In this document: positions 7,465-14,485 of the stretch, piece after piece
Position numbering within the stretch: the first letter of the stretch is position 1
Layout: each line of letters starts with the position of its first letter
From: Chitinophagaceae bacterium
GTDB taxonomy: Bacteria; Bacteroidota; Bacteroidia; Chitinophagales; Chitinophagaceae
Length of the DNA: 64,000 bases
Assembly (NCBI GenBank): GCA_024103425.1
Contig: JAGFIS010000008.1
Span: 1-64,000 of the forward strand
Direction: 5' to 3'
Made by a program: the position numbers and the translations under genes
The notes under the pieces: model-generated
Database searches by the model: none
What the model saw: only the letters and a program-made list of their open reading frames with translations
Told to the model about the DNA's origin: nothing

Positions 7465-9318
7465 ATGAGCGACGCGATACAACACGAATGCGGTTTAGCT
7501 TTCATCAGGTTGCGCAAACCCTTTGAGTATTACTACGAAAAATACGGCACCGTTCTATATGGCCTGAATAAATTGTACCTGCTGATGGAAAAGCAGCACA
7601 ACCGCGGTCAGGACGGAGCAGGAATTGCTACAGTAAAATTAGATGTCAAACCCGGTTACCCATTCATGTATCGTCTGCGGAGTATTCAGAACCAGGCAAT
7701 AGCAGATATCTTCTCTCAGATCTCAGCACAAATTGAAGAAGTAAAAAAATATCACGCCAATATCGATGAGCATCCCGAATATATGAAGGGGCATATCGAT
7801 TACCTTGGTGAATTGATGCTGGGACACCTTAGATACGGCACTCAGGGAAAGAATGTTGTAGAGTCTTGCCACCCTTATGTAAAGAATCACACTACACCTG
7901 TACTGAATCTGGCGCTCGCCGGAAACTTCAATCTGGTTAATAAAAAAGAACTATTCGACCTTATCGGCAGCTCCCGTCCGTCAGAAACACGGACAAGTGA
8001 TCTCGCTGCTATGCTAGATATTATTTATCACTTCATCAATAAAGCAGTAGAGCAAGACGGAAGTAATATTGATGTCGCTGCGATACTGAAAAAATGCGTT
8101 CACCTGTTTGATGGTGGTTTCACTTTCGGCGGACTAATAGGTAATGGCAGCAGTTTCATTGTGAGAGACGGCCATGGCATACGTCCTGCCTACTATTATG
8201 TGGACGACGAAGTGATTGTAGCCGCAAGCGAGAGAGCCGCTATCCGCACAGTATTTAATGTGCCTGAGAACAATATGGTACACGAACTGTTGCCGGGATT
8301 TGCACTCATCACCAGAAAAGACGGCAGTTATTACACCGAAGAAGTTGTGAAACCCGGTGAGAGAAAGGCCTGCAGCTTCGAGAGAATTTATTTCTCCAGA
8401 GGCAGTGATGAAGAAATCTATAACGAGCGGAAAGCTTTAGGATATCATCTCAGTAAAAAAGTACTCGAGCTTGTTGATTACGATTTAAAGAATACCATTT
8501 TCTCCTTCATACCGAATACTGCAGAGTCTGCATTCTACGGAATGGTGAAAGGCGCCGAAGATTATCTCAATCAGATAAAAGTACAGCGGATACAAAGCTG
8601 GAAGGGCGACTACGACGAAGAGAAACTCGCCGACATGGTCAACCGCCGGATAAGGATGGAGAAGATCGCCATCAAGGACGTGAAACTGCGAACCTTCATT
8701 ACAGAAGACCGGAGCCGCAACGAGATGGTGCAACACGTGTACGATATCACCTACGGAACCGTCAGAAAAGGCGTTGATACGCTGGTAGTCATTGACGACT
8801 CTATTGTCCGCGGTACGACACTGAAGGAAAGTATTATCAGAATGCTGGCCAGGCTGGAGCCCAAAGCTATTATTATCGTCTCTTCTGCTCCTCAAATCAG
8901 ATACCCCGACTGCTACGGTATCGATATGAGCCGGATGAAAGAATTCGTTGCCTTCAGGGCAGCAAGAGAGTTGCTTATTGAAAACGGAAAAGAAAATCTT
9001 CTTCAGGAACTTTTCGATGAATGCAAAGAACTCAAGAGAAACAACAGGTTACACACTAAGAATGTTGTAAAAGAAGTGTACCATCCGTTCTCCGCAGAAG
9101 AAATCTCTGATAAAATTGCAGAAATCATCACTCCCGAGGATATTAAAATCCCCGTGAAAGTGGTGTTCCAGACTATAGAGGATCTCCACGAGTGCTGTCC
9201 TAAGAATCTGGGCGACTGGTACTTCACCGGCGATTATCCCACTCCCGGCGGAGTACGTGCTGTAAACACCGCTTTTCTGAATTTTATGCAAGGGCGCGTC
9301 GACGAAAGAAGTTACTAA
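7465..9318 (+). CDS. PurF-like amidophosphoribosyltransferase (long form)
   Basis: A 617-aa class-II (Ntn) glutamine amidotransferase fused to a phosphoribosyltransferase, related to PurF, which makes phosphoribosylamine from PRPP and glutamine in purine synthesis. With the start at 7465 the protein begins MSDAIQHECGLAF, so an 8-residue propeptide precedes the catalytic Cys9, as in Bacillus-type PurF. The glutaminase domain includes HNRGQDGAGIA and HLRYGT. The PRPP loop is VVIDDSIVRGTT. It is well over 100 aa longer than standard PurF (about 470-505 aa), with insertions in the glutaminase domain and before the PRPP site plus a C-terminal extension ending TPGGVRAVNTAFLNFM. It may be a second PurF-type paralogue. 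The upstream ATG (7435) was rejected because it precedes the likely transcription start. Confidence 0.82.
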   Translation: MSDAIQHECGLAFIRLRKPFEYYYEKYGTVLYGLNKLYLLMEKQHNRGQDGAGIATVKLDVKPGYPFMYRLRSIQNQAIADIFSQISAQIEEVKKYHANIDEHPEYMKGHIDYLGELMLGHLRYGTQGKNVVESCHPYVKNHTTPVLNLALAGNFNLVNKKELFDLIGSSRPSETRTSDLAAMLDIIYHFINKAVEQDGSNIDVAAILKKCVHLFDGGFTFGGLIGNGSSFIVRDGHGIRPAYYYVDDEVIVAASERAAIRTVFNVPENNMVHELLPGFALITRKDGSYYTEEVVKPGERKACSFERIYFSRGSDEEIYNERKALGYHLSKKVLELVDYDLKNTIFSFIPNTAESAFYGMVKGAEDYLNQIKVQRIQSWKGDYDEEKLADMVNRRIRMEKIAIKDVKLRTFITEDRSRNEMVQHVYDITYGTVRKGVDTLVVIDDSIVRGTTLKESIIRMLARLEPKAIIIVSSAPQIRYPDCYGIDMSRMKEFVAFRAARELLIENGKENLLQELFDECKELKRNNRLHTKNVVKEVYHPFSAEEISDKIAEIITPEDIKIPVKVVFQTIEDLHECCPKNLGDWYFTGDYPTPGGVRAVNTAFLNFMQGRVDERSY

Positions 9319-9330
9319 TACATTTGCCAG

Positions 9331-9813
9331 ATGAAAAGACTCATCTTAGTCCGCCATGCGGAGACCGAGTGGCATGCTCCTTCAGGAAAGGATATCGACA
9401 GGCTGCTGACACCAAAAGGACTGGCTGATGCGCATAACGTAGCAACCGGTCTGCGTCTGCAAAATATCATTCCCGACCATATTTACAGTAGCTCTGCGAA
9501 AAGGGCTGTACAGACGGCGGAAGTCTTTAGAGACGTCTTAAGTCTCACCCCTTCACAGCTCTCCACTAGGGATATACTCTACAATCCCACATTAATTTCT
9601 TTCTTTTCTGTGATCGAGTATATTCCTGATGATGTAGAAACTGCGATGATCTTCTCACACAATCCGGGGATTACTGAATTCTGTAATGAGCAGGATGTTT
9701 GTCCGCAGGTGAGATTATCTCCGTGTGATGTCTTGGGGTTAGAGTTGCTGAGTGAAAAATGGGAGGAATTCAGAATAGCAGAGAAGAGATTTTGGTTTTT
9801 CCGGGAGGTTTAA
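9331..9813 (+). CDS. SixA-like histidine phosphatase
   Basis: A 160-aa member of the histidine (phosphoglycerate-mutase-like) phosphatase superfamily. The catalytic RHG-type motif is LILVRHAETEW, with the nucleophilic His near residue 8. The second conserved His is in FSHNPGITEF, and SSSAKRAVQTAE supplies the conserved Arg. The short length matches SixA, which in E. coli removes phosphate from a phosphohistidine signalling domain; the actual target here is unknown. The gene starts 12 nt after the PurF-like gene, so the two are likely cotranscribed. The transcript ends at the hairpin shared with the ancestral tRNA-Asn terminator. Confidence 0.82.
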   Translation: MKRLILVRHAETEWHAPSGKDIDRLLTPKGLADAHNVATGLRLQNIIPDHIYSSSAKRAVQTAEVFRDVLSLTPSQLSTRDILYNPTLISFFSVIEYIPDDVETAMIFSHNPGITEFCNEQDVCPQVRLSPCDVLGLELLSEKWEEFRIAEKRFWFFREV

Positions 9814-9841
9814 AAAAACAAAAGCCTGCAAAACGCAGGCT
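9811..9841. terminator. Bidirectional terminator, ancestral tRNA-Asn terminator
   Basis: AGCCTGC (9823-9829) pairs with GCAGGCT (9835-9841). Read on the minus strand the stem is followed by CTTTTGTTTTTTT, an ideal tail. It lies 8 bases beyond the left att copy, exactly where the tRNA-Asn terminator would have been before the element inserted. It now ends the sixA-like gene region and any leftward transcript leaving the element. Confidence 0.75.
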
Positions 9842-9848
9842 CTCTGAA

Positions 9849-9865
9849 GCTCCCCCTGCTGGACT
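9849..9865. repeat. Attachment site, left copy (17-bp direct repeat)
   Basis: GCTCCCCCTGCTGGACT here is identical to 14486-14502, which is the 3' end of tRNA-Asn. At this end the rest of the tRNA is missing, so this is the empty half-site created by integration. Confidence 0.9.
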
Positions 9866-9923
9866 AAAACTATTTGTCTGTAATTCAGTCTGGTAAAGGG
9901 TTTCAGCTTTCTATAAGTTCTTA

Positions 9924-9943
9924 AAGTAACAACAGAGTAACAA
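9924..9943. repeat. Integrase arm-type sites, left end
   Basis: AAGTAACAACAGAGTAACAA occurs here and again at 14352-14371. It contains AGTAAC twice (9925 and 9936), 11 bp apart, about 60 bp inside the left core. An identical 20-mer at both ends of an integrated element is best explained as arm-type binding sites for the integrase N-terminal domain. Confidence 0.7.
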
Positions 9944-9985
9944 CAAAATGGAAATCATACACTTTTGACGGCTAATATTTTAAAA

Positions 9986-10005
9986 CTGGTAGCACTCTGG
10001 TAGCG
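9986..10005. repeat. CTGGTAGC direct repeat near left end
   Basis: CTGGTAGC occurs at 9986-9993 and 9998-10005, 12 bp apart, between the left arm sites and the first element gene. The helical spacing suggests a protein-binding pair, for example excisionase sites; that role is a guess. Confidence 0.4.
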
Positions 10006-10059
10006 TTTTGGTTTTCAGTTTTTTTCAGGTTTTGTGCCATATACAGTAAGCTGGCCGGC

Positions 10060-10482
10060 CTATTCATCTAAATACATTTCAAAATACCCATCCCCACTAT
10101 CAAAAGTTATTATACTTGGATTCTCTCCTATCTGTATCCGCTGATCAAGTAGTTTTTGCAGCCGGCCATCATTTGCAACACTCATCTGCAGAAGCTTATC
10201 AGTAGATACATCTTTCAAATCTCTGCTTTTCAATTCATCATTTATTCTCTTTGATAGTGCTAATAGTGCTTTCAATCTGGCTTGCCGGTCATACTGAAAA
10301 GCTTTCACGATAGTGTTGATGGCTATTGCCTTACCCTCCTGGATGGCCCCCTTCACCTCTGCTTTTTTGTTCCATTCTATCAGAGTACTCTTCGCTACAC
10401 TCAATATTTTTGCTATCTCATCAAAACTATTGCCAGCGATCCGTAGCTCTATAAATTCTGCTATTTTCTTATCTACCTTCAT
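10060..10482 (-). CDS. HTH protein resembling phage small terminase
   Basis: A 140-aa protein. Residues 4-40 (IAEFIELRIAGNSFDEIAKILSVAKSTLIEWNKK) form a homeodomain-like helix-turn-helix, followed by a long helical region with basic patches (VKAFQYDRQARLKALLALSKRIN). An N-terminal HTH plus helical oligomerisation region in a protein of this size is typical of phage small terminase subunits or related terminase-like HTH proteins. No large terminase is encoded. It starts 11 nt after rep and is the last gene of the element's leftward operon, where terS would sit in a satellite that packages itself with helper-phage machinery. It could instead be a plain regulator; the terminase reading is moderate. 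Confidence 0.5.
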   Translation of the reverse strand: MKVDKKIAEFIELRIAGNSFDEIAKILSVAKSTLIEWNKKAEVKGAIQEGKAIAINTIVKAFQYDRQARLKALLALSKRINDELKSRDLKDVSTDKLLQMSVANDGRLQKLLDQRIQIGENPSIITFDSGDGYFEMYLDE

Positions 10483-10493
10483 TTTCTTTGATT

Positions 10494-11426
10494 TTACCGG
10501 TAATACTTCACAGCCTCTTCCATTTTCTTATTCAGTTCTAAAATAAAATCATTCTCCTTTGTCTTCAGTTCAAATTTTGCAGACTGCCTGACTAACTCTT
10601 TCAAATCATGTGCTTGCTTCTTAGTTAGCTGGCCGGCCTGGTAACGCTCTCCAATATTCTTTATAGCCCTAACCTGGCCACCTAATCTATCCACCAGCGA
10701 TAGTACTCCTAATAGCTTCATTTGCTCTTTGGTTTTGATATTATCCATACTAAAAAGTATTAGTTTTTGCTTCTTGATTCTTAAATAATCTCTGTACCAG
10801 TCATCAACCAGCTTAATGTAAAAATCTTCACTGTATAAATCCATCACCTTCAGAGATGGAAGATTGAAATACTTTGCAACTCGATTCTGGTATCGCTTTT
10901 CATATCTTAGAATATTACACTCCTTGTAAAGTTCCGGTATCTCTTCACCCTTGCTCCTCATCTCTGCCAGCTTATCATAAATACTTAATTCTCGGTCATT
11001 TAGCTTGTAATACAGCGCCGTTCTCTGCTCTAACCTGGTATACCTACCATTGTCACCCAAATAGCCCAAATAAAGAGAAATTGGATAGCTAAGGGATATA
11101 TTTTTACCAAAATCAAAAGCTCTCACATCAGCTTTATCAAATGGTAGATGCAAGAGATCACTCAACTTTTGGAAAGACTGCTGCACATCGCCTCGACTCA
11201 TCATTTTTAAGTTGTCACCCAAATAGAATTTAGTAAGACTACCATTCTTAACACTAACACTATTTTCACTCACTGTCACTCTTAGGTTGCCGGCCTTACC
11301 AGTATACCAACTCCGGCCGGCCATATCCTCTCCATATTTCACACCAGACAGCATGGCCGGTATACTGGCTAATAAGTCAATATTGCCGGCCTGTTCTCTG
11401 CTCAATCTTAGATTGATTGTATCCAT
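10494..11426 (-). CDS. Replication protein, phage gene II/X (CRI) type
   Basis: A 310-aa protein resembling phage/plasmid replication proteins of the gene II/X family, which nick a double-strand origin to start rolling-circle replication. The family-like features are RTALYYKLNDRELSIYDKLAE (about 135-155, matching the 'iYdKl' signature) and NILRYEKRYQNRVAKYF (about 171-187, matching 'LRyElrlk'). The C-terminus is helical and rich in Lys and Glu. Assignment is from motif recollection without a search. Immediately upstream are two 19-bp repeats that could be its origin or operator. The next gene starts 11 nt downstream. The protein shows that the element can probably replicate after excision. 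Confidence 0.6.
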   Translation of the reverse strand: MDTINLRLSREQAGNIDLLASIPAMLSGVKYGEDMAGRSWYTGKAGNLRVTVSENSVSVKNGSLTKFYLGDNLKMMSRGDVQQSFQKLSDLLHLPFDKADVRAFDFGKNISLSYPISLYLGYLGDNGRYTRLEQRTALYYKLNDRELSIYDKLAEMRSKGEEIPELYKECNILRYEKRYQNRVAKYFNLPSLKVMDLYSEDFYIKLVDDWYRDYLRIKKQKLILFSMDNIKTKEQMKLLGVLSLVDRLGGQVRAIKNIGERYQAGQLTKKQAHDLKELVRQSAKFELKTKENDFILELNKKMEEAVKYYR

Positions 11427-11439
11427 CTGACTAAATACT

Positions 11440-11543
11440 GGTTACTAAATCGGTTACCCAATTCCTGTTATTATAGTAAATCATATTCCAGATCTCGTTA
11501 CTTTCTCGTCACCAGGCTTTTTCCGGTTACTAAATCGGTAACC
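11440..11543. repeat. Two 19-bp iteron/origin-like repeats upstream of rep
   Basis: GGTTACTAAATCGGTTACC (11440-11458) and GGTTACTAAATCGGTAACC (11525-11543) differ at one base. In the second copy GGTTAC and GTAACC form a perfect 6-bp inverted repeat around TAAATCG, a small hairpin. A degenerate copy, CGTTACTTTCTCGTCACC, lies near 11496. The repeats fill the 103-bp gap between the 158-aa gene and rep. They could be Rep-binding iterons, a rolling-circle nick site, or operators controlling rep. Confidence 0.6.
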
Positions 11544-12006
11544 TTCTTTCTTTCAATACATCTACTGCTTTACTTCTCAAGATTGCTATTTCATCATCTA
11601 AATTGCCATCCTTCACTTCATTAAATAGAGTAAGCAGATCATTTGCATATCCTCTGGCCACCAGTATTTCTATAGTGCTGTAATCTGAAGAGAAAATAAA
11701 GATTAGGCCGTCACTTGTACCGTTCACATCACCAAAGCCTATTAAATGGCTTTCAACGTCTGGTACAAATACTGAAGATATATTCACATTGCCTTTTGTA
11801 ATTGCCATCTCTGCCTTTCTTTCCGGCCTTGCTTTAAAAGAAGCCGGCAACGGTACATAGTTGAAAGAAAGCCCCCCCACGTTAAATTTCCTTTTGTTTA
11901 TGAGTAAGGTTTCTAAATACTCATAGCTCCTTGTACTCATAGTAACATCATACCGGCTGGAAGCGGTTGTTAAACATTCACCCTTGTAATAATCTGTCAA
12001 AATCAT
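11530..12006 (-). CDS. Element protein of unknown function (158 aa)
   Basis: I do not recognise this 158-aa protein. It appears soluble and mixed alpha/beta, with no signal peptide or membrane segment. Notable stretches are RKFNVGGLSFNYVPLPASF (about 38-56), a hydrophobic strand DGLIFIFSSDYSTIEILVARG (about 98-118) and a charged C-terminal helix. Its ATG overlaps the stop of the excisionase-like gene in ATGA, so translation is coupled. That places it in the early/replication module of the element. Its stop codon lies inside the second 19-bp repeat that precedes rep. Base composition matches the rest of the element. Confidence 0.6.
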   Translation of the reverse strand: MILTDYYKGECLTTASSRYDVTMSTRSYEYLETLLINKRKFNVGGLSFNYVPLPASFKARPERKAEMAITKGNVNISSVFVPDVESHLIGFGDVNGTSDGLIFIFSSDYSTIEILVARGYANDLLTLFNEVKDGNLDDEIAILRSKAVDVLKERRLPI

Positions 12007-12263
12007 AGCTGAAGATTTTTAAGGTGAACCGTTTTATTTGCCTCTGCCTCTGTTTCTGCTATTGGCCGGTTGGAAGCACTCAATAAAAAGTTATCTATCC
12101 ACTCTTTAGAAAAGAAGATGGTTTTCCCTAATGGCTTACTATACTTTAGCGTGCCATCGCTGGTTTTCTTGTAGATATAACTTTTACTCCATCCGGTATA
12201 CTCTACCAGATCATCTATGGTTAATACTACCCTCTCTGTATCAGAGAAATTTACTTTTGCCAT
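12003..12263 (-). CDS. Excisionase-like HTH protein
   Basis: An 86-aa protein with a winged-helix/MerR-like excisionase fold: LTIDDLVEYTGWSKSYIYKKTSDGTLKYSKPLGKTIFFSKEWIDNFL (about 14-60), the HTH_17 pattern common in mobile-element excisionases and small regulators. A short tail follows. It probably bends DNA at the element ends to direct the integrase towards excision, or controls the rep operon, or both. It overlaps the next gene by 4 bp. A 14-bp perfect palindrome lies 28-41 bp upstream of its ATG and may be its operator. Confidence 0.72.
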   Translation of the reverse strand: MAKVNFSDTERVVLTIDDLVEYTGWSKSYIYKKTSDGTLKYSKPLGKTIFFSKEWIDNFLLSASNRPIAETEAEANKTVHLKNLQL

Positions 12264-12290
12264 TTCTTAATATTTTAAAAATTAAAAATT

Positions 12291-12304
12291 GGCAACCGGT
12301 TGCC
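12291..12304. promoter_or_regulatory. Palindromic operator candidate before the xis-like gene
   Basis: GGCAACCGGTTGCC is a perfect 14-bp palindrome centred about 35 bp upstream of the excisionase-like ATG, in an otherwise AT-rich 128-bp gap. It is well placed to be a repressor operator or autoregulatory site for the xis-rep operon. No TAnnTTTG element could be assigned with confidence. Confidence 0.5.
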
Positions 12305-12361
12305 GTTATGTGCAATTGCTAAGGCAAAGGAAAAGAAGTAAGAGACAAGGGAAAAGAAATG

Positions 12362-12379
12362 AGTGGGTATAGTGGGTAT
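12362..12379. repeat. Tandem 9-bp repeat
   Basis: AGTGGGTAT occurs twice in direct tandem, followed by TATACC, which can pair with the preceding GGTATA. It sits just past the stop of the 261-aa orphan gene. It may be a weak hairpin or binding site; no function is visible. Confidence 0.35.
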
Positions 12380-12391
12380 TATACCTTTTTA

Positions 12392-13174
12392 TCAGCCCGC
12401 TGATTTTTTTAAGATAGAAATTACCTTATCAATTTCACTGGCATTTACTGGGTATTTCATCTTTCTAAACTCGGAAATGTACTTATTGATAAGAGTATTT
12501 TTAATTGGCTTTTGCTTTTCATCTACCAGTATTTCTGAAAGGTCCTTACCAAAATTTTCAAGAGAAATTAGCCCCTCTTCTTTCATTTTCCATAGAAGAT
12601 ATATTAGATCATTTAGCTTCTTACCCTTCCATACAATCTTTTTTGCCTCACTCTCTTTTTGCCGGCCATCTCCATCTCTCTGATTATAAAGAAACTTCAA
12701 ATAATAAGAAGCATAGACTCCACTGAAAATCGCCTCTACTTTTTTTCTATCAAGTTTTCTCACTTTCTCTATTACATCTTTTTTTGAGCAAGGCAAATCA
12801 AAAATCTCTGGCCTTACAACATACTTGATAATAAACTCAATCAGATAGGGATTTTTTCCTCTCATTATGTGATTGAAGACCACAGCGGCAACTTCATTAT
12901 CGTCTAAAATTAGTGTCTTCCCGGCCTCAATATCTATATTATACTTTCTGTCAATCTCTTCAATTTCTCTCTTTATCAATTCATCTAATAAGGGTGCTAC
13001 CTTCTTTTTTTCTTCAAATTCTTTTTCTACCAATTCTTTTATAGATTTTTCCTTCATCATCTCTAACAGCTTGGCATTTTTGGGGATATCAGGAAAATAT
13101 TTATCTAAATACTCTTCTATTCTGCTACTAATCATCTGATGATAGACAGTATAATCTTTCACCCTTGTTTCCAT
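12392..13174 (-). CDS. Element protein of unknown function (about 260 aa)
   Basis: I do not recognise this highly charged, largely helical protein rich in Lys and Glu. Features: a coiled-coil-like N-terminal half (KSIKELVEKEFEEKKKVAPLL, about 44-64), a central block IMRGKNPYLIEFIIKYVVRP (about 103-122), and a C-terminal segment ending in helices (PIKNTLINKYISEFRKMKYP). No membrane segment or catalytic motif stands out. The ATG at 13174 lies 4 nt after the integrase stop; an in-frame TTG at 13189 would overlap the integrase. It is likely translated with the integrase from one mRNA, so a role in integration/excision control, directionality or helper-phage interaction is possible but unsupported. 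Confidence 0.65.
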   Translation of the reverse strand: METRVKDYTVYHQMISSRIEEYLDKYFPDIPKNAKLLEMMKEKSIKELVEKEFEEKKKVAPLLDELIKREIEEIDRKYNIDIEAGKTLILDDNEVAAVVFNHIMRGKNPYLIEFIIKYVVRPEIFDLPCSKKDVIEKVRKLDRKKVEAIFSGVYASYYLKFLYNQRDGDGRQKESEAKKIVWKGKKLNDLIYLLWKMKEEGLISLENFGKDLSEILVDEKQKPIKNTLINKYISEFRKMKYPVNASEIDKVISILKKSAG

Positions 13175-13178
13175 GATT

Positions 13179-14285
13179 CTATATTTCAATTGATGGTAAT
13201 TTTTCTATAGCCCTTTGTTTCAGTGCTTCTACTGCATGAGTATATCTGGTAGTATAGGTCAAATCGGTGTGCCCTAACATCTCACTGGCTGTCTTAACAT
13301 CAGCGCCACCATAGTAAATTATATTAGTGCCAAATGAGTGCCTGGCACAGTGCCACGTTATATTCTTATCATGGATACCGGCATTAAAACACCACTTCTT
13401 TAAACTCTTATTACTACCAGCATGAGATGGAAGATTAAAAACATATTCATCTGGCTTGCCGGCCTCTCCTAACAATTGTAGGGCGATATCATGCAGCTGG
13501 TTATCAATAGCGTGTCGAGTTTTGCCTTGTACCAACTTTAGCCGGCCATCTCTGGTAATATTTGCCCATTTTAATACCTTAACATCACCCCACCTTAGGC
13601 CGGTATAACAGCTAAACAGAAATGCTCGCTTCACCTCTTTATTTGGGCAATGTGCTTGTGCAAGTTGTGCTATCTCTTCAAAATCTAAAATATCTCTTAC
13701 AGCCGGTGTGCCTTTTTTACAAACTACATCCTGACAAACATCTTTTGTAATAAAGCCATTCTTGTAAGCAGATCTAATAATTCTTTTAAATAACCGGAAA
13801 TAGGTTTCTATTGTTTCACCATTAAATTCTTGTTCTAAATAATCAAGGTAGCCCTCACAATGGCCGGCTGTCAATTCATTGCAGAAAATTGATTCCGGTA
13901 GGCCTTTCTCTTTCAAATAGGTGAAAAAATGTGCAATCGTAGCCCTGACATTCTTTTTATTCTTTTTAGTGTAATCTTCCAGAAATTCACTGCAGAAATC
14001 TTTAAAATATGTTTCCTGCTTATTCAGAAATACTAAATCATGGCTTCTCGTCAGCAACTCTGTTTCTCTTTTATTTCTGATCTGTTCTGCCAGATTGAGT
14101 CGACTCTTATTCTCTGCCTTATCAATTGGACTGGTAGGCTTCAATAACTTACACTCATCTAAAAACTCATATCTTCTCCTTGCCTTGCCTTTTCCACTGC
14201 TGTCTTTGTAATATGTGTATATATCCAAAAAGAGAGAAGTAGTACCATCTGCGTTTTTCCTCTTTCTTAGTTTTACACTGGCCAT
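13179..14285 (-). CDS. int: Tyrosine site-specific integrase
   Basis: A 368-aa tyrosine recombinase that integrates the element at tRNA-Asn. An N-terminal arm-binding domain (about 1-45, basic, KLRKRKNADG) is followed by a SAM-like core-binding domain (about 90-180) and the catalytic domain. The active-site set is complete: R231 in CYTGLRWGD, K255 in QGKTRH, H312 and R315 in WHCARHSFG, H339 in MLGHTDL, and the nucleophile Y348 in RYTH. Length and order match Bacteroidota phage-type integrases. It begins about 200 bp from the right att site, with arm-type AGTAAC repeats and its own TATATTTG promoter between. It should be functional. Confidence 0.95.
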   Translation of the reverse strand: MASVKLRKRKNADGTTSLFLDIYTYYKDSSGKGKARRRYEFLDECKLLKPTSPIDKAENKSRLNLAEQIRNKRETELLTRSHDLVFLNKQETYFKDFCSEFLEDYTKKNKKNVRATIAHFFTYLKEKGLPESIFCNELTAGHCEGYLDYLEQEFNGETIETYFRLFKRIIRSAYKNGFITKDVCQDVVCKKGTPAVRDILDFEEIAQLAQAHCPNKEVKRAFLFSCYTGLRWGDVKVLKWANITRDGRLKLVQGKTRHAIDNQLHDIALQLLGEAGKPDEYVFNLPSHAGSNKSLKKWCFNAGIHDKNITWHCARHSFGTNIIYYGGADVKTASEMLGHTDLTYTTRYTHAVEALKQRAIEKLPSIEI

Positions 14286-14327
14286 CTGAAATTTCCTTTT
14301 GTTACTCTTAGTTATATCTTATTTAGA

Positions 14328-14335
14328 CAAATATA
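14328..14335 (-). promoter_or_regulatory. Integrase promoter (-7 element)
   Basis: Read on the minus strand this is TATATTTG, a perfect TAnnTTTG element 43 bp before the integrase ATG. The four AGTAAC arm sites begin 7 bp upstream, over the expected -33 region. Integrase bound to its arm sites would probably shut off its own transcription. Confidence 0.6.
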
Positions 14336-14341
14336 ACCATT

Positions 14342-14379
14342 AGTAACAGTCAAGTAACAACAGAGTAACAAAAAGTAAC
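14342..14379. repeat. Integrase arm-type sites, right end
   Basis: AGTAAC occurs at 14342, 14353, 14364 and 14374, spaced 11, 11 and 10 bp, so all lie on one face of the helix. Part of the array (14352-14371) is identical to the left-end 20-mer. Repeats shared by both ends and phased by one helical turn are typical of arm sites bound by the integrase N-terminal domain. Confidence 0.72.
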
Positions 14380-14423
14380 AAAAAAAGAGTAAAAGAAAGG
14401 AAAGTAAAAAAGTAGTAAATCTT

Positions 14424-14460
14424 CTAAAAAGCAATACCGGCCTTGCTTTTGGCCGGTATT
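14424..14460 (-). terminator. Element-borne terminator for tRNA-Asn
   Basis: AATACCGGCC (14433-14442) and GGCCGGTATT (14451-14460) form a perfect 10-bp stem with an 8-nt loop. On the minus strand this is followed by GCTTTTTAG. It sits 27 bp downstream of the tRNA-Asn 3' end, inside the element, and replaces the host terminator that integration pushed to 9811-9841. Confidence 0.75.
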
Positions 14461-14485
14461 TACTTTCTTATTTTTTCTCGCTTGT

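Noticed and set aside
12363..12683. 106-aa plus-strand open frame inside the mobile element
   Set aside because: It is antisense to the 260-aa element gene in very AT-rich DNA, and hydrophobic only because that gene is Lys/Glu-rich. All other element genes read leftwards.
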